Program-made: the position numbers and the translations under genes
Assembly (NCBI GenBank): GCA_003243955.1
Contig: QHCE01000082.1
Location: forward strand, 1-56,410
Length of the DNA: 56,410 bases
Source of the DNA: Acidimicrobiales bacterium
GTDB taxonomy: Bacteria > Actinomycetota > Actinomycetes > Mycobacteriales > QHCE01
Direction of reading: 5' to 3'
Notes under the pieces: generated by a model
Databases searched by the model: none
The model's input: the letters and a program-made list of their open reading frames with translations, nothing else
What the model was told of the DNA's origin: nothing
Part shown: positions 27,544 through 36,273 of the stretch, piece after piece
How positions within the stretch are numbered: the stretch's first letter is position 1
Layout of the letters: the number at the start of each line of letters is the position of its first letter

Positions 27544-28901
27544 CTGCCTCTGCCGTAGCACCTCAAGCCGCTGTCCCGGTCGTGCGCTTAGCTGTGCCCG
27601 CACTCACTGTGCCTTCGCCCATGGTCACGCCCGAGGTGGCAGAGCGCACGCTGAGCTCAGGGCTGAGGGTGCTGGCGGTGCGTCGCGCCGCGGTGCCGCT
27701 GGTGGAGCTTCGGCTGCGCATTTCCACGGTCGCAGATGCAGCCCGGCTCCCGGCCAGCTCGTTGTTGGCCGATACCGCGCTATCTGGTACCGCCACACGT
27801 AACAACATTGAGCTGGCTATCGAGCTACAGCGAATTGGTGGTGACCTGGGTGCCTCGATCAATGCCGACCGTTTGCTGTTTGCTGGAACAGCACTTACCA
27901 GCGGGCTCGATCAGCTGCTAGATCTCCTAGCTGAGGTACTCACCAGTGCTAGTTACCCAGACCGCGAGGTCAGCATCGAACGGGACCGGCTGGTGGATTC
28001 CATCCATGTGGCGCTGGCGCAGCCGGCAACCGCGGCCCATCGAGCGCTGCTGCGCAGATTGTACGGGGAACATCCCTACGGAACAGAGCTACCTGACCCG
28101 GCAGCCGTCGCCGATGTGGCACCGCAGGCGCTGCGGGAGCTGCACACGCTGACGGCGATACCCGACGGCGCGGTTCTGGTGTTGGTGGGCGATATCGATC
28201 CACAGCGAGGGCTTGATGCCGTGCAGAAAGCGATGGAGGCGTGGGACACCATCGGAACACCATCGCTGATGCCCTCGATTCCACCGTGGCGCACCGGCGC
28301 TTGGCAGATCACCGATCGCCCCGCCGCTGTGCAGTCCTCCATCCGGATCGCGGCTCAAGCCGTCCCCCGATCGCACCCGGATTATCCGGCGCTACAGTTG
28401 GCGAATCTGATTTTTGGCGGCTACTTCTCGTCTCGGCTGGTATCCAACATTCGGGAGGACAAGGGGTATACCTACTCTCCGCATAGCGGCATCGAGCACT
28501 CCGCGGCGGCCTCGCTGCTCACAATCGACGCGGACGTGGCTACCGATGTCACGGCGCCCGCGCTGCACGAAATCGGCTACGAACTCGGCCGGCTCGCCAC
28601 GCTTGCGCCCACCGTGCAGGAGCTGGAAGATGTGCGCCAGTACGCGATAGGCACCGCGGCGCTGTCCGCGGCTACTCAGAGCGGGCTAGCGAGCTGGATC
28701 ACCACACTGACCGCTCAGGGGCTAGACCTGAACTGGCTCGCCGGGCACAGCAAGCGGATCGCGGCGACCACGTTGGAGGAAGTGCGCGCCGCCGCGGCCC
28801 GCTATCTCGCACCGGCCAACACCGTCACCGTGGTGCTAGGCGACGCCGCACAGATCGCCGACAGCACCGCCCGACTGCATCCAGTAGAAGTACAGTCGTA
28901 G
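27540..28901 (+). CDS. M16-family peptidase, non-catalytic partner
   Basis: 453 aa from GTG 27540, overlapping the catalytic gene (GTGA). It has the M16 fold but no HxxEH motif: the equivalent segment reads ASSLLADTALSGTATR. The conserved arginine/tyrosine pair that completes the active site in partner subunits is present in SRLVSNIREDKGYTYSPHSG near residue 300. It therefore most likely forms a heterodimer with the preceding subunit. Tight coupling supports equal production. Confidence 0.92.
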   Translation: MTASAVAPQAAVPVVRLAVPALTVPSPMVTPEVAERTLSSGLRVLAVRRAAVPLVELRLRISTVADAARLPASSLLADTALSGTATRNNIELAIELQRIGGDLGASINADRLLFAGTALTSGLDQLLDLLAEVLTSASYPDREVSIERDRLVDSIHVALAQPATAAHRALLRRLYGEHPYGTELPDPAAVADVAPQALRELHTLTAIPDGAVLVLVGDIDPQRGLDAVQKAMEAWDTIGTPSLMPSIPPWRTGAWQITDRPAAVQSSIRIAAQAVPRSHPDYPALQLANLIFGGYFSSRLVSNIREDKGYTYSPHSGIEHSAAASLLTIDADVATDVTAPALHEIGYELGRLATLAPTVQELEDVRQYAIGTAALSAATQSGLASWITTLTAQGLDLNWLAGHSKRIAATTLEEVRAAAARYLAPANTVTVVLGDAAQIADSTARLHPVEVQS

Positions 28902-28935
28902 GCATGTCAATAACTAACGCCCTGCTTGCTTTGTG

Positions 28936-28998
28936 AAAGCGTTTAGCGCCTCGGTGGGGGGCTCCAATTTTTGGACCCGCCGAGACGCTAAACGCTTT
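28936..28998. terminator. Long hairpin terminator after M16 genes
   Basis: AAAGCGTTTAGCG at 28936-28948 pairs exactly with CGCTAAACGCTTT at 28986-28998, and the stem continues for five pairs past a one-base mismatch. An inner stem forms around AATTTTT. AT-rich sequence follows. It lies between two converging genes and can serve both strands. Confidence 0.75.
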
Positions 28999-29010
28999 AG
29001 AAAAACATTT

Positions 29011-29403
29011 TTAATATTCAGAATTTGTTACAAGAATACTCTTAACTCCTGAGCCATAATTGTAACAGGTAACAGATGTAAAGTATGGGATTTTCTTGTG
29101 ATCTATGTCTTTCTCTTCATTTTCTGTTATTTGAGCTTTTTGCTTACCAGCATTAGCACACGTGACGATAAGATTACGATAAGGCACTGCATTACCAGTA
29201 CAATACCCATATACGGTTTGCCCGTGCGCTTCGGCTGTGCATCCGACCTGCTGTGCCTCTGTAGTGATCTTCACGGTGGGCTGCTCGTCGGGGTCGGCGG
29301 AGGCGGGATTAGCGGTAAAGATCACAGCCGATAGCGCGGCGCACGCCGCGACGCTGCCCATAATGCCAAGTCGAGACAATTTTTTCGGTATCCCTACATT
29401 CAT
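29011..29403 (-). CDS. Small secreted cysteine-containing protein
   Basis: 130 aa from ATG 29403. It has an N-terminal signal peptide: basic start (PKKLSRLG), hydrophobic core (SVAACAALSAVIFTA) and cleavage after SADP-like ANPASA. The mature part holds four cysteines and many lysine, asparagine and tyrosine residues. The gene is much richer in A and T than its neighbours, with many AAA/AAT codons, which suggests recent transfer. No family recognised; it could be a small secreted adhesin, inhibitor or peptide effector. It stands alone between a terminator and the membrane protein gene downstream of the PadR cluster. Confidence 0.7.
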   Translation of the reverse strand: MNVGIPKKLSRLGIMGSVAACAALSAVIFTANPASADPDEQPTVKITTEAQQVGCTAEAHGQTVYGYCTGNAVPYRNLIVTCANAGKQKAQITENEEKDIDHKKIPYFTSVTCYNYGSGVKSILVTNSEY

Positions 29404-29492
29404 AGTTCAGATTTCCTTTCAGGTAAAGCGATTTTTTATTGAGCCAAACGCTCTTAGATAACCCTTCGTACTGAATATTCGTGCTGCTGGGT

Positions 29493-30602
29493 TTATGATG
29501 CGATAGGGCTCACCTCCTTTGCCGCTTCGGGGTCGGACGTTTCGCTTTCTACTGTGGTCTGTTTTTTATTCAAGGCCCTCGAGAGGAAACCAAGTATCAC
29601 CGCAAAGAGGAGCGCCCCGGGTAGGTAAGGGACGCCGTCGGCAGGGAAGGAATAGCCGGCGGCGTTCATCAGCCTTTCTCCGAATACGTAAGCTGCTAGC
29701 ATTGCGAAGAGTGCCATCGGTACAGCCAGAAGCACCGATCCGGCGACTAACGCTATGCGAAAACGCAGCCGGCGCAGCTTGCCGCTGTGAGCTTGCATGA
29801 GCAGGACCGCCGTGGCGGCAAGTGGCAAGCTCAGCGCGGCGGCTTGGCTTGCTGCGGCACCCGCAAAGTTTGAGTAGAGCCCAATCCCGGTACTGGCTCC
29901 GATGGCGCCGACGATAGCCACTGGAACACCCACTATGCATGCCGCAACACCGGCGCGAGGCAGCGGCTGCATGCACAGCACCGCACTGAACCCCGCTAAC
30001 GCGGCAAGTGTTACGGCTACGATCGCCGTACCCAGGGATAGCCCTATCAGGGGAAGAAACTCCCGACTCTGCAGAAACTCCGTGTTCCGCCGCGTTGGCG
30101 TGTGGAAGAACAGGGCCGGGGCGCAGTAGGCGGCGATTACCGCCAGCATTACCAACGTTGGCCGCTGCTTGGAGCGACTCCGTTCGCCAACGCCCTGAGC
30201 GAAACCGAACGCTAGCAGTCCTAGTAGGACGGCACCAGCGGCTATCGAGATCGCCAGGCGACCTCCGCTGCCATCATGGGAATCGATAACCAGATCGGCG
30301 ATCAGAAGTAATGCCCCGGTGAGCACGCTGATCAGCGCCGCGCCCCGGAACCGCTGGATGGCAAACAGCAGCCCCGCGGCGGCGAGCACGATCGCGACCT
30401 CCCGCAGCTCCTGCGCCCACAGGTGAAGCTCGCCGCCGGTCAGGTCGGTGGGCGAAGCTTCGCTCCCCACACTCTGTGCTGTTTCAGCGGTGTGTTCGGC
30501 CTTTACCGCCGCTGGGGTGGTGATGGCTACTGTGAATGCCCAGATGGCGGCACCAATGATGGCGCATGCGAGACCAATGTGAACGTGAAACCGGCGGATC
30601 AT
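29493..30602 (-). CDS. Multi-pass membrane protein
   Basis: 369 aa from ATG 30602. About nine or ten hydrophobic segments cover most of the chain; the N-terminus begins with a basic/histidine cluster followed by a first helix, and the end is a charged tail. No transporter motif recognised. It overlaps the following membrane protein gene by 4 bases, and both lie downstream of the PadR regulator, so they are probably one operon whose export or stress role is controlled by PadR. Confidence 0.75.
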   Translation of the reverse strand: MIRRFHVHIGLACAIIGAAIWAFTVAITTPAAVKAEHTAETAQSVGSEASPTDLTGGELHLWAQELREVAIVLAAAGLLFAIQRFRGAALISVLTGALLLIADLVIDSHDGSGGRLAISIAAGAVLLGLLAFGFAQGVGERSRSKQRPTLVMLAVIAAYCAPALFFHTPTRRNTEFLQSREFLPLIGLSLGTAIVAVTLAALAGFSAVLCMQPLPRAGVAACIVGVPVAIVGAIGASTGIGLYSNFAGAAASQAAALSLPLAATAVLLMQAHSGKLRRLRFRIALVAGSVLLAVPMALFAMLAAYVFGERLMNAAGYSFPADGVPYLPGALLFAVILGFLSRALNKKQTTVESETSDPEAAKEVSPIAS

Positions 30603-31609
30603 GCAATCTCCTGCGGAGTGTTTTGTGTCTGAGGAGCAGATTTCGTGCTCCTGCGGGCGTAGGCCAACCCGAAAGCGGTGGACATTAAGATGGGCAGCGA
30701 CAAAGCGAGTCCGGCATTTTCAACCGCCACGGCTGCTGGTAGGTCGCCGAGGGCCGGTCCCATGTCGATGTTCATCATGTGGAGCAGGGACGCGGGGAAC
30801 GATCCAGCCAGATACCCTAGCTCGAGGTGCCCTAGCCCGACGTGCATTCCGATCATGGTGGACAGCACGACTGCTGTAACTGCCGCGTAGGCGATCCCTG
30901 CTCCCCCCACTGTGGCTGCTATTGCCCTGCGCCACGCCGGGTAAGGGTAACGCCGAAGCCGACCGATTAGCGCGGTAGTCAGCAGCACCCAGACCAAAAT
31001 CCCTACGGTTAAATGCACCACCGAAATTTGGGAATGCGCTGGCAACAGCGTGGCAGTGACTATCCCGACACCGAGTATCACCGGCCCCACAACGCTGGGC
31101 GCGCCAATGGAGTAGGTTCGCCCCAGCCAGGCACCTACCATCCCGGTAGCCACTACCGCCACCACAAGACACAGCAAGCTCAGACCTACATGAAACAACG
31201 TGAGCGCGCTGGGCTGCGAGGCAAACGTAACCTCGCCATCCTCGCTCGCGGGTAGCAGTATCCCTGCGGCCGAAGCGAGCCCCGAAAACGCTATGCCGCC
31301 CAGCAGCGGGACGGCCAAGAGGCCTATGATCGGCCGAAGCGAGGGTTGGAAAGCGGCAAGTCGGTTGTGCCAGTCACGCGGTTCTAAATCTTCATTAACA
31401 CCTGCCCTACATACCAGGCTCGCGGCAAAGCGGAGCCGACGATATGCGACGGCCAGCGGCGCGGAACCCTCTACCGCCTCCGGCGCGTGCAGCTCGGCGT
31501 ACCACTCTTGGTATAGCTGATCACGTAGCGGCATCGGCCAACGGCGGACCGCTCGCCGTAGGCACCATGCTGCCAGCAGCATTATCGGAGAGTAGCGAGA
31601 CTTCACCAT
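30599..31609 (-). CDS. Membrane protein downstream of padR-type regulator
   Basis: 336 aa from ATG 31609, overlapping the PadR stop by 7 bases. A basic amphipathic N-terminus of about 50 residues (WCLRRAVRRWP, EWYAELHAPE) is followed by seven or eight hydrophobic segments. This protein shape, a charged N-terminal helical region and then membrane helices, commonly accompanies PadR regulators in actinobacteria. Its activity is unknown. Same operon as the other membrane protein. Confidence 0.8.
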   Translation of the reverse strand: MVKSRYSPIMLLAAWCLRRAVRRWPMPLRDQLYQEWYAELHAPEAVEGSAPLAVAYRRLRFAASLVCRAGVNEDLEPRDWHNRLAAFQPSLRPIIGLLAVPLLGGIAFSGLASAAGILLPASEDGEVTFASQPSALTLFHVGLSLLCLVVAVVATGMVGAWLGRTYSIGAPSVVGPVILGVGIVTATLLPAHSQISVVHLTVGILVWVLLTTALIGRLRRYPYPAWRRAIAATVGGAGIAYAAVTAVVLSTMIGMHVGLGHLELGYLAGSFPASLLHMMNIDMGPALGDLPAAVAVENAGLALSLPILMSTAFGLAYARRSTKSAPQTQNTPQEIA

Positions 31610-31932
31610 GCAACCTGCTCCTTTTGTGCCTTTGATGCGCGCCCCAATTGTTTACGCAGTGCGGCTACCTGGCTGCATGCGGTAGCCAGTCCATCGGGGG
31701 TGAGCCGGTAGTAACGCCGAGCGGGACGCTCAGCTACCGCCTCGTCAATCTCTTCCCAGTGCGCTTCCAGCCACCCTGCTCGCTCTAGTCGTAGCAGAAT
31801 CGGGTACATCGTGCCGCTGGGCTGACCCGTAGCGCGGGTCAAGTCGAAGCCGTAGTGAGGCGCCTGGGGGTCCTCTAAAAAAACCGCAAGCACCGCCGCT
31901 ACCGTAGTTGTGAGTCGTAGGTTTTCTGCCAT
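31603..31932 (-). CDS. PadR-family transcriptional regulator
   Basis: 109 aa from ATG 31932. The winged helix is clear: GFDLTRATGQPSGTMYPILL for the recognition helix region, then the wing AERPARRYYRLTPDG and a short C-terminal dimerisation helix. PadR proteins repress nearby genes and let go on binding a phenolic acid, drug or other small ligand. Two inverted repeats at 31932-31969 cover its own start, so it is probably autoregulated and controls the two membrane protein genes that overlap it. Confidence 0.92.
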   Translation of the reverse strand: MAENLRLTTTVAAVLAVFLEDPQAPHYGFDLTRATGQPSGTMYPILLRLERAGWLEAHWEEIDEAVAERPARRYYRLTPDGLATACSQVAALRKQLGRASKAQKEQVAW

Positions 31933-31969
31933 GTAGGTATTCTACATAGGGGTGTATAGAAAGTCTACA
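31932..31969. promoter_or_regulatory. Two PadR-type operators
   Basis: TGTAG-GTATT-CTACA (31932-31946) is a perfect inverted repeat with a 5-base centre. TGTATA-GAAAG-TCTACA (31953-31969) matches at 5 of 6 pairs. Both also carry the direct repeat TCTACATAGGG (31941 and 31964, 23 bases apart). The first touches the padR start codon. PadR dimers bind such ATGT-n-ACAT sites in other bacteria. Confidence 0.7.
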
Positions 31970-32028
31970 TAGGGTGGAAAAAAATTTGCTTTGGGTTAAA
32001 AATGGGGTATTGGCTGGTCGCGCCCTGC

Positions 32029-32370
32029 TTAGGACGTCCACTTGCGCTTAGGCCCCCGGACGGCCCCTACGGCGCCACGCACCTTGTGCCCGGCTGTGCC
32101 GGCGCCATGGGCCGCAGCTTGCACTACCTTACCGAGCGTAGGCGATGGTTGGCCTAAAGCATCAAAGGCGCCTTTCAACGGCCGGTCCTTATTGGCAACC
32201 GCTCCACGAAGCATCTGCCCTGCGAGTAGCAGGGCCACCGGCGCCCCGAGGCCCACAGCAGTCAGTGCCGCCACTGCGCCGAATTTTAAGACAGGTGAAT
32301 CGCCAGCCAAGGACCCCAGCCGCTGAGCCAAGGTTTCACGTGAATTGGTAGCTGACGTTTGCCTAGCCAT
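32029..32370 (-). CDS. Small protein with one hydrophobic segment
   Basis: 113 aa from ATG 32370. A charged N-terminus is followed by one hydrophobic stretch (FGAVAALTAVGLGAPVALLL) near residues 30-50, then a glycine/alanine-rich tail that ends in a basic segment (RGPKRKW). No family recognised. It lies between the PadR cluster and the mycoredoxin gene, all on the minus strand, and may be independently transcribed. Confidence 0.55.
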   Translation of the reverse strand: MARQTSATNSRETLAQRLGSLAGDSPVLKFGAVAALTAVGLGAPVALLLAGQMLRGAVANKDRPLKGAFDALGQPSPTLGKVVQAAAHGAGTAGHKVRGAVGAVRGPKRKWTS

Positions 32371-32406
32371 GTCGGCTGCCTCTTCCTGTCGCGCCTACCG
32401 CTAAAA

Positions 32407-32480
32407 CCCTGTCGCCCAACTCGAAATTCTAGTGGTTTTTCGAGCACAAAACTGCGTTTCTGTCGAGTTCGACGACAGGG
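32407..32480 (-). terminator. Inverted repeat downstream of the mycoredoxin gene
   Basis: CCCTGTCG-CCC-AACTCGA at 32407-32424 pairs with TCGAGTT-CGA-CGACAGGG at 32463-32480: 8 plus 7 base pairs with a 3-base internal mismatch and a loop of 38 bases. It lies about 30 bases after the mycoredoxin stop on the minus strand and probably ends that transcript. Confidence 0.55.
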
Positions 32481-32512
32481 CCGTGAGGTGTCGCCTTGCT
32501 ACATGTGTCGCC

Positions 32513-32749
32513 TTACTGCAGCGCTGCTTTGAGTTGTGCGACGCTGGGATTGGTCAGCACGTTCCCGTTGGGGAGCTTCACTGTGGGTACGGTTTGATTG
32601 CCACCGTTGACACTGCTCACGAACTCCGCGGCTTGCGAGTCCTGTTCGATGTCCACCGCCGTGTAGGCAATGCCTTCCCGATCCAGCTGGCTCATCAGCC
32701 GATGGCAGTAGCCACACCAGGGCGTGCTGTAGATCGTTAGTTCGCTCAC
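32513..32749 (-). CDS. mrx1: Mycoredoxin-1-like glutaredoxin
   Basis: 78 aa from ATG 32749. The active site CGYC is at residues 12-15 (TPWCGYCHRL), and the TVPTVKLPNG loop with its cis-proline is at about 54-63. In Mycobacteriales such proteins reduce mycothiol-mixed disulfides on proteins, using mycothiol and mycothione reductase. The gene stands next to uvrD2 but in the opposite direction, as in mycobacteria (Rv3198A/Rv3198c), with about 90 bases between them. The assignment to mycoredoxin-1 rests on the CGYC site and this position. Confidence 0.9.
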   Translation of the reverse strand: MSELTIYSTPWCGYCHRLMSQLDREGIAYTAVDIEQDSQAAEFVSSVNGGNQTVPTVKLPNGNVLTNPSVAQLKAALQ

Positions 32750-32836
32750 CGTAAGCTCCTATTCCTGTATCGGCCTGATTTCTGCGTCTGCCTGACTCAC
32801 CCCTGTAACGCTCGCGGAGAGGAATTGCTTCCGCCA

Positions 32837-35047
32837 ATGTCGTCCGTACCACCTGTTCTTGCCGATGCCCTGACCGGTCTCGACGATGAGCAGCGCGCCG
32901 CGGTGTATGCCCTCGCTGGCCCGGTGTGCATTCTAGCCGGGGCTGGAACCGGTAAGACCCGGGCGATCACTCACCGCATAGCGCACCGCGTGATCGGCGG
33001 CCAGACCGCGCCGCAGCACGTGCTGGCCGTAACGTTTACCGCTCGGGCGGCCGGTGAGCTGCGTGGGCGGCTGCGACAACTGCACGCACACGGTGTGCAG
33101 GCGCGCACGTTCCACGCTGCAGCACTTCGGCAGCTGCGGTACTTCGCACCCCGGATATTTCACGGGCGTGCCGCCCCTGAACTGCTTGCCACCAAGGTTC
33201 GCTTGGTCGCCAAAGCGGCAAGTTCAATAAAGCTGAACCTGGAGCGTACGGCGTTACGAGATGTGACCAGCGAGATCGAATGGGCGAAGTCCACCTTGGT
33301 GGAGCCGAGCGAATATCCCGCCGCCGCCCAGCGGGTACACCGGGTAGCGCCTCTGCCCGTGGCGCAAATTGTGGACATCTACAACGCATATGAGCAGCAG
33401 AAACGCACTGCTGGCGTGATCGACTTTGAAGATGTGCTGCGCGCAACGGTGTGGGCGATTGAGGAGCATGCCGACGTTGCTGAACAGATACGGGCGCAGT
33501 ACCGGCACTTTGTGGTCGATGAGTATCAAGACGTCAATCCGCTGCAACAGCGGCTACTACAAGCCTGGCTCGGTGGGCGTACCGATTTATGCGTGGTGGG
33601 GGATGCCTCCCAGACCATTTACTCTTTCACCGGTGCTACATCGACCTACCTGACCAACTTCCCCACCCAGTATCCCGGCACTACGCTGGTTCGACTAGAA
33701 CGCGACTACCGTTCAACACCGCAAATCGTGGAACTGGCTAACCAGGTCATTGCGGCCGCCAGCGGCGCCCAAGCCCAGCTGCGGCTGCGTCTGGTGGGAC
33801 AGCGTTCCGCGGGCCCGAAGCCCACCGCACGGGTCTTCGACGATGAACCGGCCGAAGCCGCCGCGGTAGCACAGCGTTGCGCTGAGCTGATCGCCGCTGG
33901 TACCTCGGCAGCCGAAATCGCGGTGCTATTCCGGACTAACGCGCAATCACAGGCCTACGAGCAGGCGTTGTCCCACGCTGGCGTGCCTTATGTAGTGCAG
34001 GGCGCTGAGCGCTTCTTTGAGCGGCCTGAGATCCGAGAAGCTGTGATGCTGCTGCGTGGAGCGTCTCGCTCCGAAAGTTCGGGCGACGCCGTTCTCACTG
34101 CCACCGGACGCGGCTCGCTGCCCACGTCAGTAAGCGACGTGCTTACCGCGATGGGGTTTTCAGCAGAAGCACCTCCCGCCGGTGGGGCGGCCCGGGAGCG
34201 CTGGGAGGCGCTGGCCGCGCTGCTCCGGCTGGCCGCCGAGTTTGCCGAGGTCACACCTAGCGCCGGCTTAACGGAGTTCGCCGCGGAGTTGGCTGAGCGT
34301 GCCACCGCCCAGCACGCTCCCACGGTGGATGGAGTCACGGTGGCCTCGTTGCACGCGGCGAAGGGTTTGGAGTGGGACGCGGTGTTTTTGGTCGGCGTGG
34401 CCGATGGCACGCTGCCGATCAGCTACGCGACCGAGCCCGAGCAGATCGAGGAAGAGCGCCGATTGTGTTACGTCGGCATTACCCGGGCCCGCGAATATCT
34501 GTGGCTGTCGTGGGCGGCGTCGCGTTCGCCGGGTGGCCGAGCCAGCCGTAGGCCGTCGCGCTTTCTACCCGCTGGCGTACTGAGCGGTACGGGTGCGCGC
34601 GGCGGCGGTACCGGGGGGACAGTTCACAGCCGGGCTGCCACGTCAGGAAAGCCTTCCCGAAAGTTGCCGCAGTGTCGAATCTGTGGAACCGCGTTGTTTG
34701 ATCCCACCCAGCGCAAGCTGCGCCGGTGCAGCGGATGCCCGGCTGACTACGACGAAGAGCTGTTTGAACGGCTGCGTGAGTGGCGGCGTACGGTGTCTCA
34801 AGCCCAGGAGATTCCGGCCTACGTTGTTTTTACCGATGCAACGCTGCAAGCAATCGCCGAGCAGACTCCAGCGGATGAGGCAGGACTAGCTTCGGTATCC
34901 GGGGTGGGGCCGAACAAGATCGCGAACTATGGAGCTGCCGTGCTCGCGCTCGTCGCGGGCGAAGATCTCCTAGAGGCGGAGGCGCGATCTGGCTCGGTCG
35001 GCTTGAGTGGCACGGCTTTGGTTGAGGCCGATACGCCTGATCCGTAA
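32837..35047 (+). CDS. uvrD2: UvrD2-type superfamily 1 DNA helicase
   Basis: 736 aa from ATG 32837. SF1A helicase motifs are complete: Walker A GAGTGKT at about residues 35-41, motif II DEYQDVN, and motif IV-VI segments SLHAAKGLEWDAVFLVG and YVGITRAREYLWLSW. After the helicase core comes a tetracysteine (C-x2-C, then C-x2-C) near residue 620 and a C-terminal HRDC domain (ASVSGVGPNKIANYG). This layout is diagnostic of mycobacterial UvrD2, an essential 3'-5' helicase. Its last 121 bases overlap the convergent ThiF-like gene. Confidence 0.95.
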   Translation: MSSVPPVLADALTGLDDEQRAAVYALAGPVCILAGAGTGKTRAITHRIAHRVIGGQTAPQHVLAVTFTARAAGELRGRLRQLHAHGVQARTFHAAALRQLRYFAPRIFHGRAAPELLATKVRLVAKAASSIKLNLERTALRDVTSEIEWAKSTLVEPSEYPAAAQRVHRVAPLPVAQIVDIYNAYEQQKRTAGVIDFEDVLRATVWAIEEHADVAEQIRAQYRHFVVDEYQDVNPLQQRLLQAWLGGRTDLCVVGDASQTIYSFTGATSTYLTNFPTQYPGTTLVRLERDYRSTPQIVELANQVIAAASGAQAQLRLRLVGQRSAGPKPTARVFDDEPAEAAAVAQRCAELIAAGTSAAEIAVLFRTNAQSQAYEQALSHAGVPYVVQGAERFFERPEIREAVMLLRGASRSESSGDAVLTATGRGSLPTSVSDVLTAMGFSAEAPPAGGAARERWEALAALLRLAAEFAEVTPSAGLTEFAAELAERATAQHAPTVDGVTVASLHAAKGLEWDAVFLVGVADGTLPISYATEPEQIEEERRLCYVGITRAREYLWLSWAASRSPGGRASRRPSRFLPAGVLSGTGARGGGTGGTVHSRAATSGKPSRKLPQCRICGTALFDPTQRKLRRCSGCPADYDEELFERLREWRRTVSQAQEIPAYVVFTDATLQAIAEQTPADEAGLASVSGVGPNKIANYGAAVLALVAGEDLLEAEARSGSVGLSGTALVEADTPDP

Positions 35048-36087
35048 CTCCGTACCTGGCAGCCACATTCGGGATGCGCCTGCCACGTTCGGCGTCGCAC
35101 AGGGTTGCTGAGCCCGTCCAGCTCGAGCGATGCGCCTACGGTGGTTGGCTGTTCGCCGTCCAGGAAAGCCAATACCTGCATGCAGGCAAGTGCCGCCGCC
35201 GCGGCAGCGACCGCAACATGGGATGGCTCGGGCCGCTCAGTGTAGGTAGCTAGTTGCGACACCAGCGCGGGCCAGGCGGGGTCTCGATCTTTGCGATGTA
35301 AGTCCAGGCAGCTCAAGCAGGCTGTTAGACCAGGGATCACCAACGGGCCCACGATCGCGATGCCGTCGCGCAACAGCACTGGAAGGTGTGGTGCGCCGGC
35401 ATGGGCATGCCGTGACAGCTGTGGTTCGCCGCAGATAGAGCCGCGCGCCAACACCACGAACTCGGGCACCTTGCTGGGGTGAGGTAGCCGGGTATCGGCC
35501 TCGCTAGCGCTGCGATGGATAGCTTCATGCGCTGCAATGCTGTAAGAACGGTGCTCATCACTGGGAAGTAAACCGCCAACGCACGCGTCAGCAATCGCGA
35601 CTTTCCGGTGGCCAGTTGGACCATAAACGTGAATGCGACCCACGCCTGAACTTGCCAGCAGCGCCCCCATCAGAGGTGCGATCCGGCCTTCGCCGTAGAT
35701 CACCACCGTGCTGGTGGTGCGGCGCCCGAACACGTTCGCCGCGCGTTCGTAATGGCTTAGCGACAACGCGGCCAGGTCCGGCTGGATGCGACGTCGTGCT
35801 GCTGCCGGTAGTTGTTGGGGTAGCGGTGTGGTGTGTCCGTCGAGCAGTACGTGTGCCGCCGCGAGCTGCTCTAGCAAGTCGCTGAGCTGGGTCGCAGACA
35901 CGCCATGACGTCTGCCGATCTGCTCCACCTCACTAAGGGTGTGCTGCCCATCCAGGGCGGCCATTACGTGCCGCATGCCGCCGTGCAGACCGCTGAGCAC
36001 GATGGCTCGCCGTGGGTCAACTCCTAGCTGCACGGAGTGTTCATCGCGCCAGAGCTGGGGAAGGGCGGGTGCTAACTGAGGACGCAT
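34927..36087 (-). CDS. ThiF/TOMM-cyclodehydratase-like protein
   Basis: 386 aa from ATG 36087. The N-terminal part (WRDEHSVQLGVDPRRAIVLSG, split here as two parts of the same region) resembles a leader-peptide recognition domain; the centre is a Rossmann-like VVIYGEGRIAPLMGALLASS. The region GLTACLSCLDLHRKDRDPAW carries the cysteines typical of the bacteriocin cyclodehydratase/ThiF group. No E1 catalytic cysteine or ATP-binding GxGxxG is obvious, so it may be a scaffold or partner. In Mycobacteriales a protein of this family always sits by uvrD2 (Rv3196-like). No precursor peptide gene is visible here. Confidence 0.75.
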   Translation of the reverse strand: MRPQLAPALPQLWRDEHSVQLGVDPRRAIVLSGLHGGMRHVMAALDGQHTLSEVEQIGRRHGVSATQLSDLLEQLAAAHVLLDGHTTPLPQQLPAAARRRIQPDLAALSLSHYERAANVFGRRTTSTVVIYGEGRIAPLMGALLASSGVGRIHVYGPTGHRKVAIADACVGGLLPSDEHRSYSIAAHEAIHRSASEADTRLPHPSKVPEFVVLARGSICGEPQLSRHAHAGAPHLPVLLRDGIAIVGPLVIPGLTACLSCLDLHRKDRDPAWPALVSQLATYTERPEPSHVAVAAAAAALACMQVLAFLDGEQPTTVGASLELDGLSNPVRRRTWQAHPECGCQVRSYGSGVSASTKAVPLKPTEPDRASASRRSSPATSASTAAP

Positions 36088-36273
36088 ATTTGCTCATCTC
36101 GAGGCAAAAGAAGTTTAATAAAGCTAAGCATAGTCAAACAGGATCAATCTGGGTTGAACTTTCCGAAATTTATCCACAAAGCAGACAGAGAAAATAGTTA
36201 TCCCCAATTGTGAATAAGGCTGTGGGTAACTTGGGGATGTAGCGCTTATAGCTGGGGATGTAGGCTCATTGCC

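Noticed and set aside
34121-34200. Frameshift suspected in uvrD2
   Set aside because: The frame is continuous through all helicase motifs and the tetracysteine and HRDC regions.
36226-36273. Possible leader peptide before the YgjP-like gene
   Set aside because: No start codon with a ribosome-binding site and no conserved peptide pattern.
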